A program made the position numbers and the translations under genes. From Pachyseris speciosa (lineage: Eukaryota > Cnidaria > Anthozoa > Scleractinia > Pachyseridae), in NCBI GenBank assembly GCA_016490735.1, contig JAEMWC010000083.1, positions 252,501 through 316,500 on the forward strand: 64,000 bases of DNA. The letters run 5' to 3'. Each line of letters starts with the position of its first letter. Within the stretch, counting starts at the first letter, position 1. A model generated the notes under the pieces. That model had not been told where the DNA came from and searched no databases. It was given only the letters and a program-made list of their open reading frames with translations. This document shows positions 18,490 through 29,509 of the stretch, piece by piece.

Positions 18490-20470
18490 CACTATGTTTT
18501 GGTTGTATGTATGGCCCATCCATACAAATTGTTAGCATCCAAGTACTGTACATGACATGATATAGTTCTTGTCCTGAGCTAGGTCATAATCAGGTATATA
18601 TGGGTTGTTTGCCTTGCCATAACGATGGAAATGGAAATACCATCACGAATGCCCTCTTCGACGAACAAGTACATATCCGGGTCGGTTAACACTTCTAGCT
18701 CCACATCCGTCATCTTTAGGCAAGACGACCAAGCCAAACCACGAGAGGTGTAGTAATGAGAGGGATCTAGTTCATAGTAATCCAAAAAGATCGTACGAAA
18801 GCTAACAATAAGACGTCTGAGGGAAGGTAGAGATCGTGGTACCAAGGTTTGCAGTTGAAAGCTTGCAAACACCATTTGACTGTGCATGCTGCTAATCTTC
18901 ATCGCTTATGTGTTCGTCTCTTAGCTGACTGTAGAGCGCTTCTTAAGGATGGAGCTGTTGCTCTTGAAACTTGAAGATATCGTCTATATAATCGTACGGG
19001 TATACATCTTTTCAAAGCAACGGAGGCGGTTTTCTTCCGTCGATGTAGCGTTTCAGAACGTGAAATTTCCCATCTCCCTTCTTTGCCAGATTTGATACAA
19101 GCTATTCTAATTTCGTATTCGTAAATTGAAGCGAGTCGATGAAATCCAAGTGGCCAATGGAGAAGGATATGTACTTTTCCATGTTGTTTGGAATGCAGTT
19201 GATGGTTTTGTTCTTTAACTTTCCTACGCCTTGCATAATGAGATGAGAGTGAGTCATAGCCTCGGAGGTTGTTAAAAATGACTGGAATGCGACCCGTAAA
19301 TTACAAATTCAAGTTGCAAGCGTTATGAGCCTCTCCTCTGAATTTACCAGTGAGATGATAGTGATCTCGAACACTATCAGCACCAAGTTCCTTTCTCCAA
19401 ATGTGGCAAAGACTGATGTATTGAAACTCTTCTTCCTCAAAAAAAGTTATTTGCATCGGAACAATCTTTTTCAAGAGCCGGGTTTGAATTTCTTCCTCTT
19501 CCTGCTGCAACCATTGCTTCTTCTCCGCGATAGATTACGGGTTGCTTACAGGAATCTGGTATTTCGCAGACAATCACGTAGGAAAAACCACAGGCTTGAT
19601 GTTTTTGAAATTTCTCAGTTAAGGACTTAGTGGGATCCGACGAGGCAGAATGAATTTTGCTCGCCAGACTTTCAAAATAGGCATAAATGACAAAGGGGAC
19701 CAGTAGCTGCTTCTGGTAATCTTTAAACTGGAGAAACATGTTATCGTCATTTGGTAGCTCTATTCTCTACGGTCCATGTTGTCTACAGAGTGGCTTGTGA
19801 TCGCTAAGAAGTTGTTCCCTAACAAATCCACGCAGACAATACGGACAGTAGAACTTTTCCCCGTTATGCGCGCTTGACTTGAAAGCAGTCGATTGAGACT
19901 TCTGATCAAACAATAATGGCTTTCCCCCCCTTTTGAAAACAGAAGTAGGTTGACGTGCACGGCCAAACGTTGTTTGGTAAGGTATACCGGAAACAAAGCG
20001 CCTTCTTCAAATTCAAACACATTAACATCTTGTTCTGCTTCTCAAACTTTGGGATTTTGATGGATGCAGGAAATTCGTTCCCTGGCAAAGTTCAGTTTGT
20101 TGAGGTACGGTCGATAGTGATGAATTCGTTCGTGGCCAGTTTTAACTGGGTGTAAAGCCGCTAAGGCACTCCACATGAAACACATATTACCTTCGTTCTT
20201 GATGTTAATGATGGATTTTTTATTCTTCAACTTTTTTGGCAATGGCAAATAGCTAGTACCTTTCAACGGTTTATACTGAGCTACCTTCAAATCGAGATGT
20301 AGGAATTCAGAGAGCATCCAACCGCTTCCTTTCTTCTGATAGGTCGCAAAAGCGCTTTGCCGAGTTGTCCTTCGACTTCATAAATGCTGACTGTTGTTTT
20401 CTTGAATTCGCGGCTTAACCTCGAACGTTTTCAGTGAGTCCTTCATAGCCGACGTCAAAGTGCAAGGGTT
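18490..20470 (-). pseudogene. Maverick/Polinton-type DNA polymerase B, N-terminal and exonuclease part
   Basis: Minus-strand pieces in shifting frames, in protein order. An N-terminal block at 20317-20042 includes GTSYLPLPKKLKNKK and FMWSALAALHPV; a further block is at 20020-19760. An exonuclease-like motif VPFVIYAYFES lies near 19680, a His/Cys segment RDHYHLTGKFRGEAHNACNL near 19320, and KNKTI and IGHLDFIDSLQF near 19150. Then come SHYYTSRGLAW and KMTDVELEVLTDPDMYLF at 18760-18640, and a DANNLYGWA-like motif near 18500. Many frameshifts make it non-functional. The part after motif A is missing here; a matching C-terminal piece sits on the plus strand at 15440-16285. Polymerases of this kind belong to Maverick/Polinton elements and related adinto-like viruses. 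Confidence 0.7.
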
Positions 20471-21662
20471 TTCAGCACATCTTATGTCTTACTCCTGGTA
20501 CTTATTATCGTTCACAACAGTCAACATGGGGTAACCGTGTTATCATATTTTGGCTGCTTCTTCGGTCGTTCTTCATTTTCCTTTCCTTCTGAAAATTTCC
20601 GCTTGATGCTATGATAATCTTATTTGGTTATGACATGAGACTCTTTGTATGTACACAATTCGGATTATTCTAATATTCAAATCACGTCTAAAACAAACAA
20701 GAGCCATAATGGATTTAGCAGGATTTAGCTTGGAGAGGACGTGCAATGTTGTCATTGCCACTTGTCGTTTGACATAAGAACCAAGATCAATGGGTCGTGA
20801 ACGCAAATATGAGATTTCAAAATTAATGGCTGAAGGATAAGGCGGCAATGATTTATCCTATGATTTTGAGTCTTGTTAACACCGATATTAAAGTACGGTT
20901 CCATTTTGGGATATTGTCCCTTTTTGAATTTGCACTTCACTTTCTCCTTCGTTCGCCTCAGTTCATGCTTTGACCACAAGCGCCCTATCATACGCGTTCT
21001 GTTATTCCTATCGATAAAACTATGGCAAGCAAAGGCACTTTTAACATACAAATGAATTCTTGAAGATCTTGGAACATTTTTACTGATGTATTTTTTGCAG
21101 ATTTGCCTTAGTTTTCCTGGCATCAGTGTTCACAAAATTGCCCACCTCTTTGACACAAATCCTACTGGATTCACGCGCTCGTCTTCGAGATACAGGACTT
21201 CTGTTACTCGTATTTTCGCAGTAAATAAACTTGTCAAATTGTGACCTGCACGTTTTGAGAGAAACAGATTCTGCTACAACAGAATACGCTGCTTTACAAC
21301 TGAGGTGATGTACCTTCTTTCATCAAAGGTTCGTTCAAAGAATAGCACAAATCCGCAACAAAAGTATCCCGTTTATCAGCTTTAATGGCGATGTTTTGCT
21401 GTCACATCCTGTAGTCGGCTCCAGTGGAGGTTTCGCTAGAGATTGACTTGGTTCTGATGCTATATTCTTTGCTCTGGGTTTAGTTAATATCAATGTAGGT
21501 AAATTTCTGGATTAAGAAGCCTTTGATGTTGTATTCTTTTTTGATACACGTTTGTTTCTTAGTTTCAGTGGCTCAAATGATGGTTTGTTTTGATATGTTA
21601 ATTTTAATACTGGTTTGTTTACTCGTGTAAAAGCTTTCATATCTCCAGTATTTGCTCGTAAA
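20471..21662. other. Possible Maverick remainder, nothing firmly recognised
   Basis: Minus-strand frames of 79 and 123 aa (20609-20848, 20752-21123) are basic but carry no motif I can name. Their position beside the polymerase N-terminus makes another part of the same element possible. Confidence 0.25.
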
Positions 21663-23308
21663 TACCGTATTTACCCGTGTATAATGCGCACCCGTATATA
21701 ATGCGCACCTTGTTTTTCTAGAAAATTTTCCAAAAATAAAATTAATTGCAGTATACCTTTCTGTTAAAATAACCACCATTTGGTCAGAGAAAATTCTCAC
21801 CCGATCGAACAGCTGGAGTTATCTACTCGCGAAAAACAAATACAAATTTTCTGCCGGTTCGGGTTAAGTCATTAAGTAAGTTAAAATTTCTCTGATATTC
21901 AAAAGCTTTTGGTCACTATTAGGTTGTTCTGACTTTTGTTAAGTTTGTGTTTTGTGTACCGGGATCACTAATTTGTTAATTACAAAAGGCAACCAAAAAC
22001 TGTTTTATCTCATAAGACTCTGATAAGAATACCGTATTCCCGAACATTGAGGCGGTACGAAAGAATGATTTAGACACCCATTACAGGAATTCTCATATGC
22101 TCAAAGACTCTTCGTTGTTGCTGTGTAAAAATTTTCGCTTTCATTCTCTGACACTACGTTTTTACGTATCTGAATGCTAACAAATGATCTTGGTGTGATA
22201 GGTTCAATCAAGCGTAACGCGGTGAGAAATAAAGATAGTCATCTCCTGTGAAATGCGTCTCTGACGATTTTCAATTGTCAAAAGATTTTACGAATAAGAA
22301 GCGATTTTTTAAAACATTTAACGATAAAAAACTGGGATAAAATATTTTAAAAAAAACATATTAAGAAAGTTTTTTAGAAAACGACGACGTTTCGACGTTG
22401 AGCTAACGTCATTATCAAGTCAAAATGATAGTGATGAGAAAATGTTTAAATACTAAGTAAAAAACAATAGAACAATCACATAAGAAATCAAAGTGTTGGA
22501 ATGTTCTTTCAAGTAAAAAGTTTCGCACGGATGGAATCAGTTTGTGTGTCTAAGCTTGGACTACGTTCCTTGATGAAAAGCATCTCATAGACGAGGCAAT
22601 CAAATTTTCCTTGACACTTTCGGAGTATGGGAAACTGGCTTTCTTTGAGGAGGTTTATGTCCCCATGGGCTTCCAAGAAATGTTTTCCAATCGCCGAGTT
22701 TTTATGTTCAACAATAAGCTGATGAAGGTGTCGGGCTGTGTAGCCAACATAATCCGCATCACACAGATCACATGAAAAAGAATACACAGCGCATTGCTGA
22801 TTTACTATTGGAGGCTTGATTTCTTTTGGCTTGAGATCTTGCTCCAAAGATTTTAAATCTTATAAAGCCTCTGCAAAATAAACCTCATTTATTTTTTTTT
22901 TCTGAGCTGCTGTACTTCGAGCAAAATAATTTCGAACTAACTTTGGCTCACAAAATGTGCGTTTCGTTACCATATTCAAATAAGAGGATATTTTGTTTCG
23001 TCTGTATGCAAATTTTTGGCGTCTGTTCACAGAATATCTCCGGCAGTTTTATTGCGGTTTTTCCAGCCAGTTTATCAGCGGTAATTTCAAAACAACTGTG
23101 ATAGGTTATTTGCTTGTTTATTATAACAACGTCATGGACAACAGCTTTTTCAAGTCTTGTTTATTGTCCTATGTATTCTTTGTTAACCACACGCGTATGT
23201 AAATGAGGGAAGCGATCAATAAACAAAAGGATCCGTGTATAACACGCAGAGTTTCATTCGCAAAATCTTGGGAAAAGAGTGCGCATTATACACCGGTAAA
23301 TACAGGTA
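21663..23308. mobile_element. TA-flanked DNA transposon (Tc/mariner-type ends) containing a PLE fragment
   Basis: Element 21665-23306. The left end ccgtatttacccgtgtataa and the inverse of the right end (tgcgcattatacaccggtaaatacagg region) form ~28-bp inverted repeats with small differences. TA dinucleotides abut both ends. The left end motif recurs imperfectly just inside, and a related single end lies at 60485. No transposase recognised; 22288-22860 is a later Penelope-like insertion. Confidence 0.65.
22288..22860 (-). pseudogene. Penelope-like element, 3' fragment with GIY-YIG domain
   Basis: The minus frame 22847-22509 encodes [18 protein letters not shown] followed by a polar GIY-YIG region, nearly the same as the C-terminus of the element at 53326-54945. 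The 3' untranslated 200 bp also match 54734-54945, ending at 22288. The reverse transcriptase is missing, so this is a 5'-truncated copy. Confidence 0.85.
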
Positions 23309-24121
23309 AGCAACAGAGCTACAATTATGGACAATAGTGTTCCCACATTTGAGCAAAATAATCGCTTTCTATCAGCGTCCTTCCGTAATTGAAAAAACCT
23401 CTTTTTTATCGGCAGCCAAGGCCCCCTTTCGTACTTTTTAATGTTGAAATACGCGCCGTAGATACTAGCATTGGTTACAACATTGAAAAGGGGGAGGGGG
23501 TTGGAGATTGGAAAACTCACGCGTTTAGAGAACAAGGTTTTTTAAGGGGAGTGTCTCAACTACTTTTGTCCTTGATTGTCCGAATTATATTTTCCAAAGT
23601 GAGAATCTTTCTCAGCATCATCACTGTTCCATCAGCACTGTAGGACTTAGCATCATTGTTTAGCAAACTATAAATCCTGTCGCGCGACAGTGGAGTACAA
23701 TTATTGCGTCACTTAGGTTAATTATTGACGAGAATTATTTTACAAAATGGTTTCGTTTTTTACGGAAATTCAGAGCGCAAAGAAGCAACATTGTGACAAA
23801 CTACAAAATTTCCTATGCATCTCTTTGCCGTATCCTTAACAACAAAAGATCAAGTTCAAAACGGACTAAACTCCACATATACCCTGAATTTTTCATACTC
23901 GTTCTCAGTCTTTTCCCAGGTTACTGGTTAACACATTCATTGCCTGTGTGAACGTCACCATGACAAGCCAAAGGCAATGGAACAAACTATAAACGCATCG
24001 GAATGTGAACGCAAGGAAAAAACCAGTATTGCTGTAGGAACAAAGAAATAAAAAGAACAGAAACTGTTTTTTTATACTTCGAGTGACGGTGCGTGACTGT
24101 AAGCCGTTTCCAGTTTTTGAA
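23309..24121. other. Intergenic, nothing recognised
   Basis: The overlapping frames at 23254-23643 on both strands show no motif. No repeat family named. Confidence 0.35.
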
Positions 24122-24716
24122 TTGGTGAGATCATATTACATATTGTTGAGGCTCGCGTAAAAAGCATTTCCGTGAGAAAGTCCTTGGCTAACTCCAAGCG
24201 TTTCGACGTTTGTTGAACAGTTTTTGGCTTACAGTGATTCTCTTAAGTCACGAGAGAAAGTTATAGAATTGAATTTAGGAAGTGGTTCTGACGAACGAAT
24301 TTTCATGCTTTCATAAGGTAGTGAAAGAACAAAAGATCTATTCTCGCTCTCGCAAGCAAGCCTCAGTCTACACAGTAATTAGTCGAAATGGGTGCATGTA
24401 TTTTTTTTAACCATGACTTTCCACGTATAATGCTGTAACATCTTAGAGTTCGGTTTCTGTTGTATGTCTGTAGCATTTCCTTTCAATCGGCTGAAGTAAT
24501 TGGTTGGGACTCATTCCTTGATTAAAGACTGAACAATTCAACCGAATTAAGGAGTAGGGAGCACATGCAGAAATCACTACGTCGAACACATACTCTTTTG
24601 AATATTTGTTGCTAAAAAGCAAGTCAACTAACAACAGAGGAAATCTATGGACTGATGTTTGGTGTTCATTTATAGAATGCATATTGACGCCTGTTAACTC
24701 GCGCCTTTCAGCTTTA
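24122..24716 (+). repeat. Duplicated flank, copy 2 (upstream of gene B)
   Basis: Matches 195-790 over its whole length with scattered substitutions and small gaps. The match breaks at about 24720, where a LINE fragment is inserted, and resumes at about 25300. Confidence 0.75.
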
Positions 24717-24723
24717 CGTTCAT

Positions 24724-25240
24724 CGACAACAACAACAAGCTTTTATTAGTTTGCATGACCGTAAAATGATACAGTATTGCGAAAGCAAATAAGTTAGAAA
24801 AAAATTTAAACTAGTTTCGTAACATTTTGTTTCGTAAATCATAACACGAGGAAATAAACTTAACAAACTATATTAACAATATTATCATTACAGTTCATTA
24901 ATTCAACAATTAAATTACATTTCATTACAGTTCCTTAATTCAACAATTAAATCATGGTAACTGCTCAATTTTCAGGATTCTATTAACCATTTATCATAAA
25001 AGACATTTCTAATTGATGAATACTTGTAACAACGAAACAGAAAGTGGATTTCATCTTCGATATCATACATGTCACAAAGACTGCAAAGTCTTTCACATCT
25101 AGGGATATTATCATATCTACCGGTTTCAATTTTAAGTTTATGATTACCTATTCTCGATTCCACAAACGCTTTTCTATTAGAGTTTTTTTCTGGTTGTATC
25201 TAAATAAATTGGGGATGCATAGTCGGTTGGTTTGAAAGTT
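24724..25240 (-). pseudogene. Non-LTR retrotransposon (LINE) 3' fragment
   Basis: The minus frame 25163-24972 reads SRIGNHKLKIETGRYDNIPR, then CSLCDMYDIEDEIHFLFRC. This C-x2-C ... H-x4-C cluster is typical of the C-terminus of several LINE clades. The 3' end at 24724 is a (GTT)n-type tail next to aataaaagc on the minus strand. It sits exactly where the duplicated flank is interrupted. Confidence 0.65.
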
Positions 25241-25439
25241 CTATAAAATTCTATTTTTTTAATGCTGAAGGGGGTGTTTCCAGTGATCGATATATCTACA
25301 CTGATAACCTGTAGTTCCTGAATAAGAACGCCTAGTCTTTATCCTTTAAAATGGTTTTGAAGAGCTAAGGCGTTTATAATTTTTTCGGGGTTACAACTTC
25401 GTCAGATTTTACCTATACTTAGAAATCTCAAGTCAGTAG

Positions 25440-25815
25440 TCCGTAATTGAGGTGGCTCAAAAAGGTTTCGTTATTTTTAAACATCAGATCTTTGATGGAT
25501 CGATACTCGTTATTTTCCTTGAACATGGTACCAAAAAAATTTCCCACTTATTTCTCAACAACTTGTGATCAATGTTTTGACATACAAGGTTACCATAGTA
25601 ACAGTACTGCCTCTTAGAAACACCCTTAATTTTGGCGTTTTGTGCCTGTAACTCAAAAACCATTCGGGTGACCCCCATTTTTTTGTTATTGAATTTCAAT
25701 CACAATATGAAAATACATTTTTGTGCAAAGTTTTAAACATACGGGATATAGATTTCAGAGCCACCTTAATTTTTCGATAATTGAAAGTGACTCTGAACCC
25801 CACCTGCCGATTTTT
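25440..25815. mobile_element. Relative of the 9155-9825 foldback element
   Basis: Shares ttaccatagtaaca, the tgacccccatttttttgtta block and the 'agccacctta' end motif around an inverted axis near 25776. The right arm is shorter and more diverged. Confidence 0.6.
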
Positions 25816-26304
25816 TAAAACTTTGCAGAAAGATGAACCTTCATATGCTGATTGCAGTTCAATAATAAAATACCGAGGTCATCCGACAAGCAGAAGTTAT
25901 TTCTGAGTTGTATTTTATGTTATAATATAGCTCTTTTCATTGAAATCAAGCGTGCCTTATGAGAGTACAAAGCTCGCGGATGACGTCATTTGTCTGCGCG
26001 TGCAGTTTCAGAATCATTACAAATCTGACATTTTTCACAATTCACAACATTAACTTCTCGATTAAAATATTACAGTCATACCATAGAACTGACAAGACGA
26101 ATTCCAAGTCCTGCTTGTTTTAACTGAACGGTTTTAGCCTCCCGTTAAAAACAATTTTTACAACAAGACAGTTGACACAACATATACAATCACTGACGCC
26201 ATTCCACGCGCGAGCTGAGAATAAAATTTGCTCAGTTTTCTCACAAACTGAAACGAGTTTAGCTACAAATGTGGAAAAAACGATATTATAAAACAAATAA
26301 AAAA
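25816..26304. other. Intergenic, nothing recognised
   Basis: No gene or repeat family seen apart from the foldback tail at its left. Confidence 0.35.
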
Positions 26305-26478
26305 AAGCCTTAACCGTGCTTTGGGCTTTTATAAGGCACGCAAGGAAGTAACGAGAGCATGAAAGAAGTAGTTAAAGCAATCGCCTACGGCTCGTGCTTC
26401 TTCCTACTTCTTGCGTGCTCTCGTCACTCCCTTGCGTGCCTAATAACAGCACAAAGCACGGTTAAGGCTTTCTTATTT
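26305..26478. mobile_element. Foldback element
   Basis: The arms share aagccttaaccgtgctttg, ggcacgcaagg and gagagca, inverted around about 26390. Total length about 170 bp. MITE-like. Confidence 0.75.
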
Positions 26479-26862
26479 CTTAAGTATATACTTCATTAAC
26501 ACGGCATAAAGTGGCTCTTCCATTAGCGTTCTATTATCGTAATATTCCCCACCAGATACAGTTACATTTATTTTGTGGTACTTGAGGCGTTTTGGGTGCT
26601 TGATATGCTTTATTTACTTGAGCTGCTTTACTTCCTTGGGAGTGTATGGGACTAATAAATGAGTGTAACTAGATGGCGTGTTAAGAAAATATTCAAATCT
26701 GCGTGATATAAAAAGCGGTGTAGGTGACGCGAATAATTTGAATATGTAGTAAAGACAATGGGTGTAAGTATGGCGAAGAAATTATACAATAATTGCTAGG
26801 AGTACAAACGCTTGAGAGTTCAAAATAAAAGGTCTCCGAAACTAAGCTCGGGCTGGCACTTT
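26479..26862. other. Intergenic, nothing recognised
   Basis: No feature seen before the microsatellite. Confidence 0.35.
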
Positions 26863-26955
26863 GTATGTATGTACGTATGTATGTATGTATGTATGTATGT
26901 ATGTATGTATGTATGTATGTATGTATGTATGTATGTATGTATGTATGTATGTATG
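26863..26955. repeat. (TGTA)n microsatellite
   Basis: About 23 tetranucleotide units with one substitution. Same motif as at 1-53, which also lies in the flank of an MRH gene. Confidence 0.95.
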
Positions 26956-27364
26956 GCCTCGAATAATCGTAAGTTAACAGGATCATTTTCTTGTGTGATT
27001 ATTTTCACGTCACTGTTTTGGCTGTTAGTTGTTCTTTAGCACGTTATAAGGGTTTTATGGACGAATTGTCTTAGTTTAGGTGTTCTTTTATGCGATCATG
27101 AACAAAGTTCAATTAAGTTCAATTATTATTTGGTAATGAAGTTGGTGTTGTTGTGATGATGATGATTTTATTTGAATCAGCTCGGTTTTACACGACGTAT
27201 AAGTTAAGTTTACATGGGCAACTAAATACAGTGCAACTAGGGGAATTAAAGACAATTGAAACAACAAAAACGAGAGCGAGTTAGGATCATCCGAATAGCA
27301 AAGGCTAATCCAGTGGATGATCCCTCTAAGACCTCTAATGGCATACAATTACACACAATTAAGA

Positions 27365-27365
<1 letters not shown>

Positions 27366-27437
<72 letters not shown>
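27366..27437. repeat. (TA)n tract 1
   Basis: About 35 TA units, one interruption near the right end. Confidence 0.95.
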
Positions 27438-27512
27438 GACAAGGTTAATTTGGGAATAGAAATCAACAACTAAGTAATTAAGTGAAAATGTGGCTCAGCC
27501 ACTGTGCTTACT

Positions 27513-27515
<3 letters not shown>

Positions 27516-27571
<56 letters not shown>
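27516..27571. repeat. (TA)n tract 2
   Basis: About 28 TA units, directly abutting the Penelope-like fragment at 27572. Confidence 0.95.
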
Positions 27572-27573
<2 letters not shown>

Positions 27574-28107
27574 ACAGTTACTAAATTTAGACTTAGATTT
27601 AATAACCATAGGAGTAGATTGAGGGGACATTCAAGGTTGGAACCAGGAGATAGGGCCAGCGATGATTTAATCTACAAGCACTTTTTTACAGAGGGACACA
27701 ATGGTTTGGACGATGTCTCAGTTCAAATAATTGATAAAGTTTATGGTAGTGTAGACAATTTGCTGGAGAAAGAGGGCCAATGGGCATACAGATTGAGAAC
27801 AATAGCGCCGGAGGGTCTTAACGAAAGTGACTTTTTTTATTGTCAGAACCGCAGAAGTCGCGCGCGTAATTAATTTCTTGTCAGGCTTTTTTAGTGTACG
27901 CGCCTATTATTACCGTTAGCGCTCGTGTTTGTATTGCACGCGCTTTTTGTTACCGGTAAAATTGTTAGCGCTCACGTGTTTAGATTTGTAAGCCGCACTT
28001 TTATAATTGCGTGTAACGCTTGTAAAAGTCATTCACCCTGAGGAAGACTGTTCTACACAGTCGAAATATAGGTGGTCCTTAAAAATGTTTATTTCCCTTG
28101 TGTTTAG

Positions 28108-28108
<1 letters not shown>
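27572..28108 (+). pseudogene. Penelope-like element, 3' fragment between two (TA)n tracts
   Basis: A frame open from the end of the TA tract encodes KFRLRFNNHRSRLRGHSRL, then HNGLDDVSVQIIDKVYG, EGQWAYRLRTI and NESDFFYCQNRRSR, ending at 27873. This is the C-terminal GIY-YIG-associated region of a Penelope-like element. The 3' region holds a hammerhead-like core (28038-28066) and ends at the next TA tract. 5'-truncated; the amino-terminal GIY residues are missing. Confidence 0.75.
28038..28066 (+). ncRNA. Hammerhead-ribozyme-like core
   Basis: CTGAGGA is followed by a perfect gactg/cagtc stem with a 7-nt loop and then GAAA, that is CUGANGA, stem II, GAAA. Penelope-like elements are known to carry hammerheads near their ends. 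Stems I and III are not clear by eye. Confidence 0.4.

Positions 28109-28172
<64 letters not shown>
28109..28172. repeat. (TA)n tract 3
   Basis: About 32 TA units between two Penelope-derived segments. Confidence 0.95.
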
Positions 28173-28173
<1 letters not shown>

Positions 28174-28224
28174 TAAAAACAATGAAAACCCAAAGTCTTC
28201 TGTTACTTTGCTTTTGCGCTACGC

Positions 28225-28250
28225 GTTTCACCGCTGTTGCGGCTCTTCAG
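28225..28250 (-). ncRNA. Hammerhead-like core (minus arm)
   Basis: Minus strand CTGAAGA, gccgc/gcggt stem and GAAAC. The inverse of the copy at 29174-29199. Confidence 0.35.
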
Positions 28251-29173
28251 GCATAGCAAAGTGTGTTTATTGACTTATTGCGTCACAGATGTAATTGTAA
28301 TTACAATTATAATGGCTATTGTAATTCTAAGCGCGCGCGAGCAATTTAGCGTAATTTTAAATCATTAAGAACGGGTTTATATTTCAAAATATAAACCTCT
28401 CTTTGTTCTTTCTCATGCCTTCTGAGGGGCTGAGAATCTTATAAAACGGAAAGATAGTGAACTGAGGTGTCAATCCCGCAGCACATTCCTCAATATGCTT
28501 GCTGACTCCTAGCATACGTGTCTGGTAACAACTTACAACCCCAACAATCCGCAAGTATTTCAGCTGGTCAGGAAAACACTTCCCATGTTGAACCAAAACT
28601 CCTCATTAAAATCCATTATGAGCAAGACTAAAGTAATTCACAGTCAGCGACAACCCAGAAACCTCAAACGGATGCTAACAAACTCCTATTTCTCCGGGCA
28701 AAAGGACACTAATCCGGAAGTTAAAATTTGTGGAACAAAACGTTGCGGAACATGCCACGAATGAAAAATTTCGGATAAAGCACTCGATGAACTGCACCTC
28801 AACGAACTTGATTTACGTAATAACATGTGCAGGATGTGGACACAATTATATAGGAGAAACGGGTGATGTCCTGGGAAATAGAGTGACAGTTCATAAACAG
28901 GAGTCAGCAAGAGTCAGCAAGCAAGCATATTGATGAATGTGCTGCGGGATTGACACCTCAGTTCACTATCTTTCCGTTTTATAAGATTCTCAGCCCCTCA
29001 GAAGGCATGAGAAAGAACAAAGAGAGGTTTTTTATTTTGAAATATAAACCCGTTCTTAATGATTTAAAATTACGCTAAATTGCTCGCGCGCGCTTAGAAT
29101 TACAATAGCCATTATAATTGTAATTACAATTACATCTGTGACGCAATAAGTCAATAAACACACTTTGCTATGC

Positions 29174-29199
29174 CTGAAGAGCCGCAACAGCGGTGAAAC
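29174..29199 (+). ncRNA. Hammerhead-like core (plus arm)
   Basis: CTGAAGA, then gccgcaacagcggt hairpin, then GAAAC. Fits the conserved CUGANGA...GAAA core; located in the 3' region of the Penelope-like pair. Confidence 0.4.
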
Positions 29200-29282
29200 G
29201 CGTAGCGCAAAAGCAAAGTAACAGAAGACTTTGGGTTTTCATTGTTTTTAGTATCATCATTCGACACAGAAGTTTACAGTTT

Positions 29283-29285
<3 letters not shown>

Positions 29286-29319
<34 letters not shown>
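29286..29319. repeat. (TA)n tract 4
   Basis: About 17 TA units to the right of the inverted Penelope pair. Confidence 0.95.
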
Positions 29320-29320
<1 letters not shown>

Positions 29321-29460
29321 CCAGAATAAGGAGGTTTACACAAACAATGGACTCCCAGCAGAAGGATCCGACGGATACTATGCCACCGCGTGAATTTGTA
29401 GATAAATAAGAAATAAGGACAGTGGAGCGAAATTCTAAGTGATCTGAAGAATGTAATGAC

Positions 29461-29485
29461 GTTTCGGCTGTTCAGCCTTCTTCAG
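29461..29485 (-). ncRNA. Hammerhead-like core
   Basis: Minus strand CTGAAGA, an aggctgaacagcc stem-loop and GAAAC. Situated 25 bp outside the left arm of the palindrome and absent from the right arm. Confidence 0.4.
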
Positions 29486-29509
29486 ATTAAAAAGTTTATG
29501 AACTAAGAA

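Larger units (their letters stand above)
28171..29253. pseudogene. Penelope-like element, inverted pair of 3' ends
   Basis: Arm 28171-28510 is the inverse of arm 28902-29253, almost without change. The plus-strand unit reads YVITCAGCGHNYIGETGD near 28810-28870 (GIY-YIG motif) and continues into its C-terminus. The minus-strand arm carries the same C-terminus (HIEECAAGLTPQF). One orientation is therefore a longer copy and the other a terminal copy. Known: Penelope-like elements often carry an inverted terminal segment. (TA)n tracts flank both sides. No reverse transcriptase. Confidence 0.7.

Noticed and set aside
26693..27039. Open frames coding for long Tyr-Ile-His-Thr or Met-Tyr-Val-Cys runs
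   Set aside because: They are translations of the (TGTA)n microsatellite on both strands; no conserved sequence outside it.
27256..27540. Frames with long Ile-Tyr runs
   Set aside because: Products of the (TA)n tracts; only the part after 27572 has a real (Penelope) protein signal.
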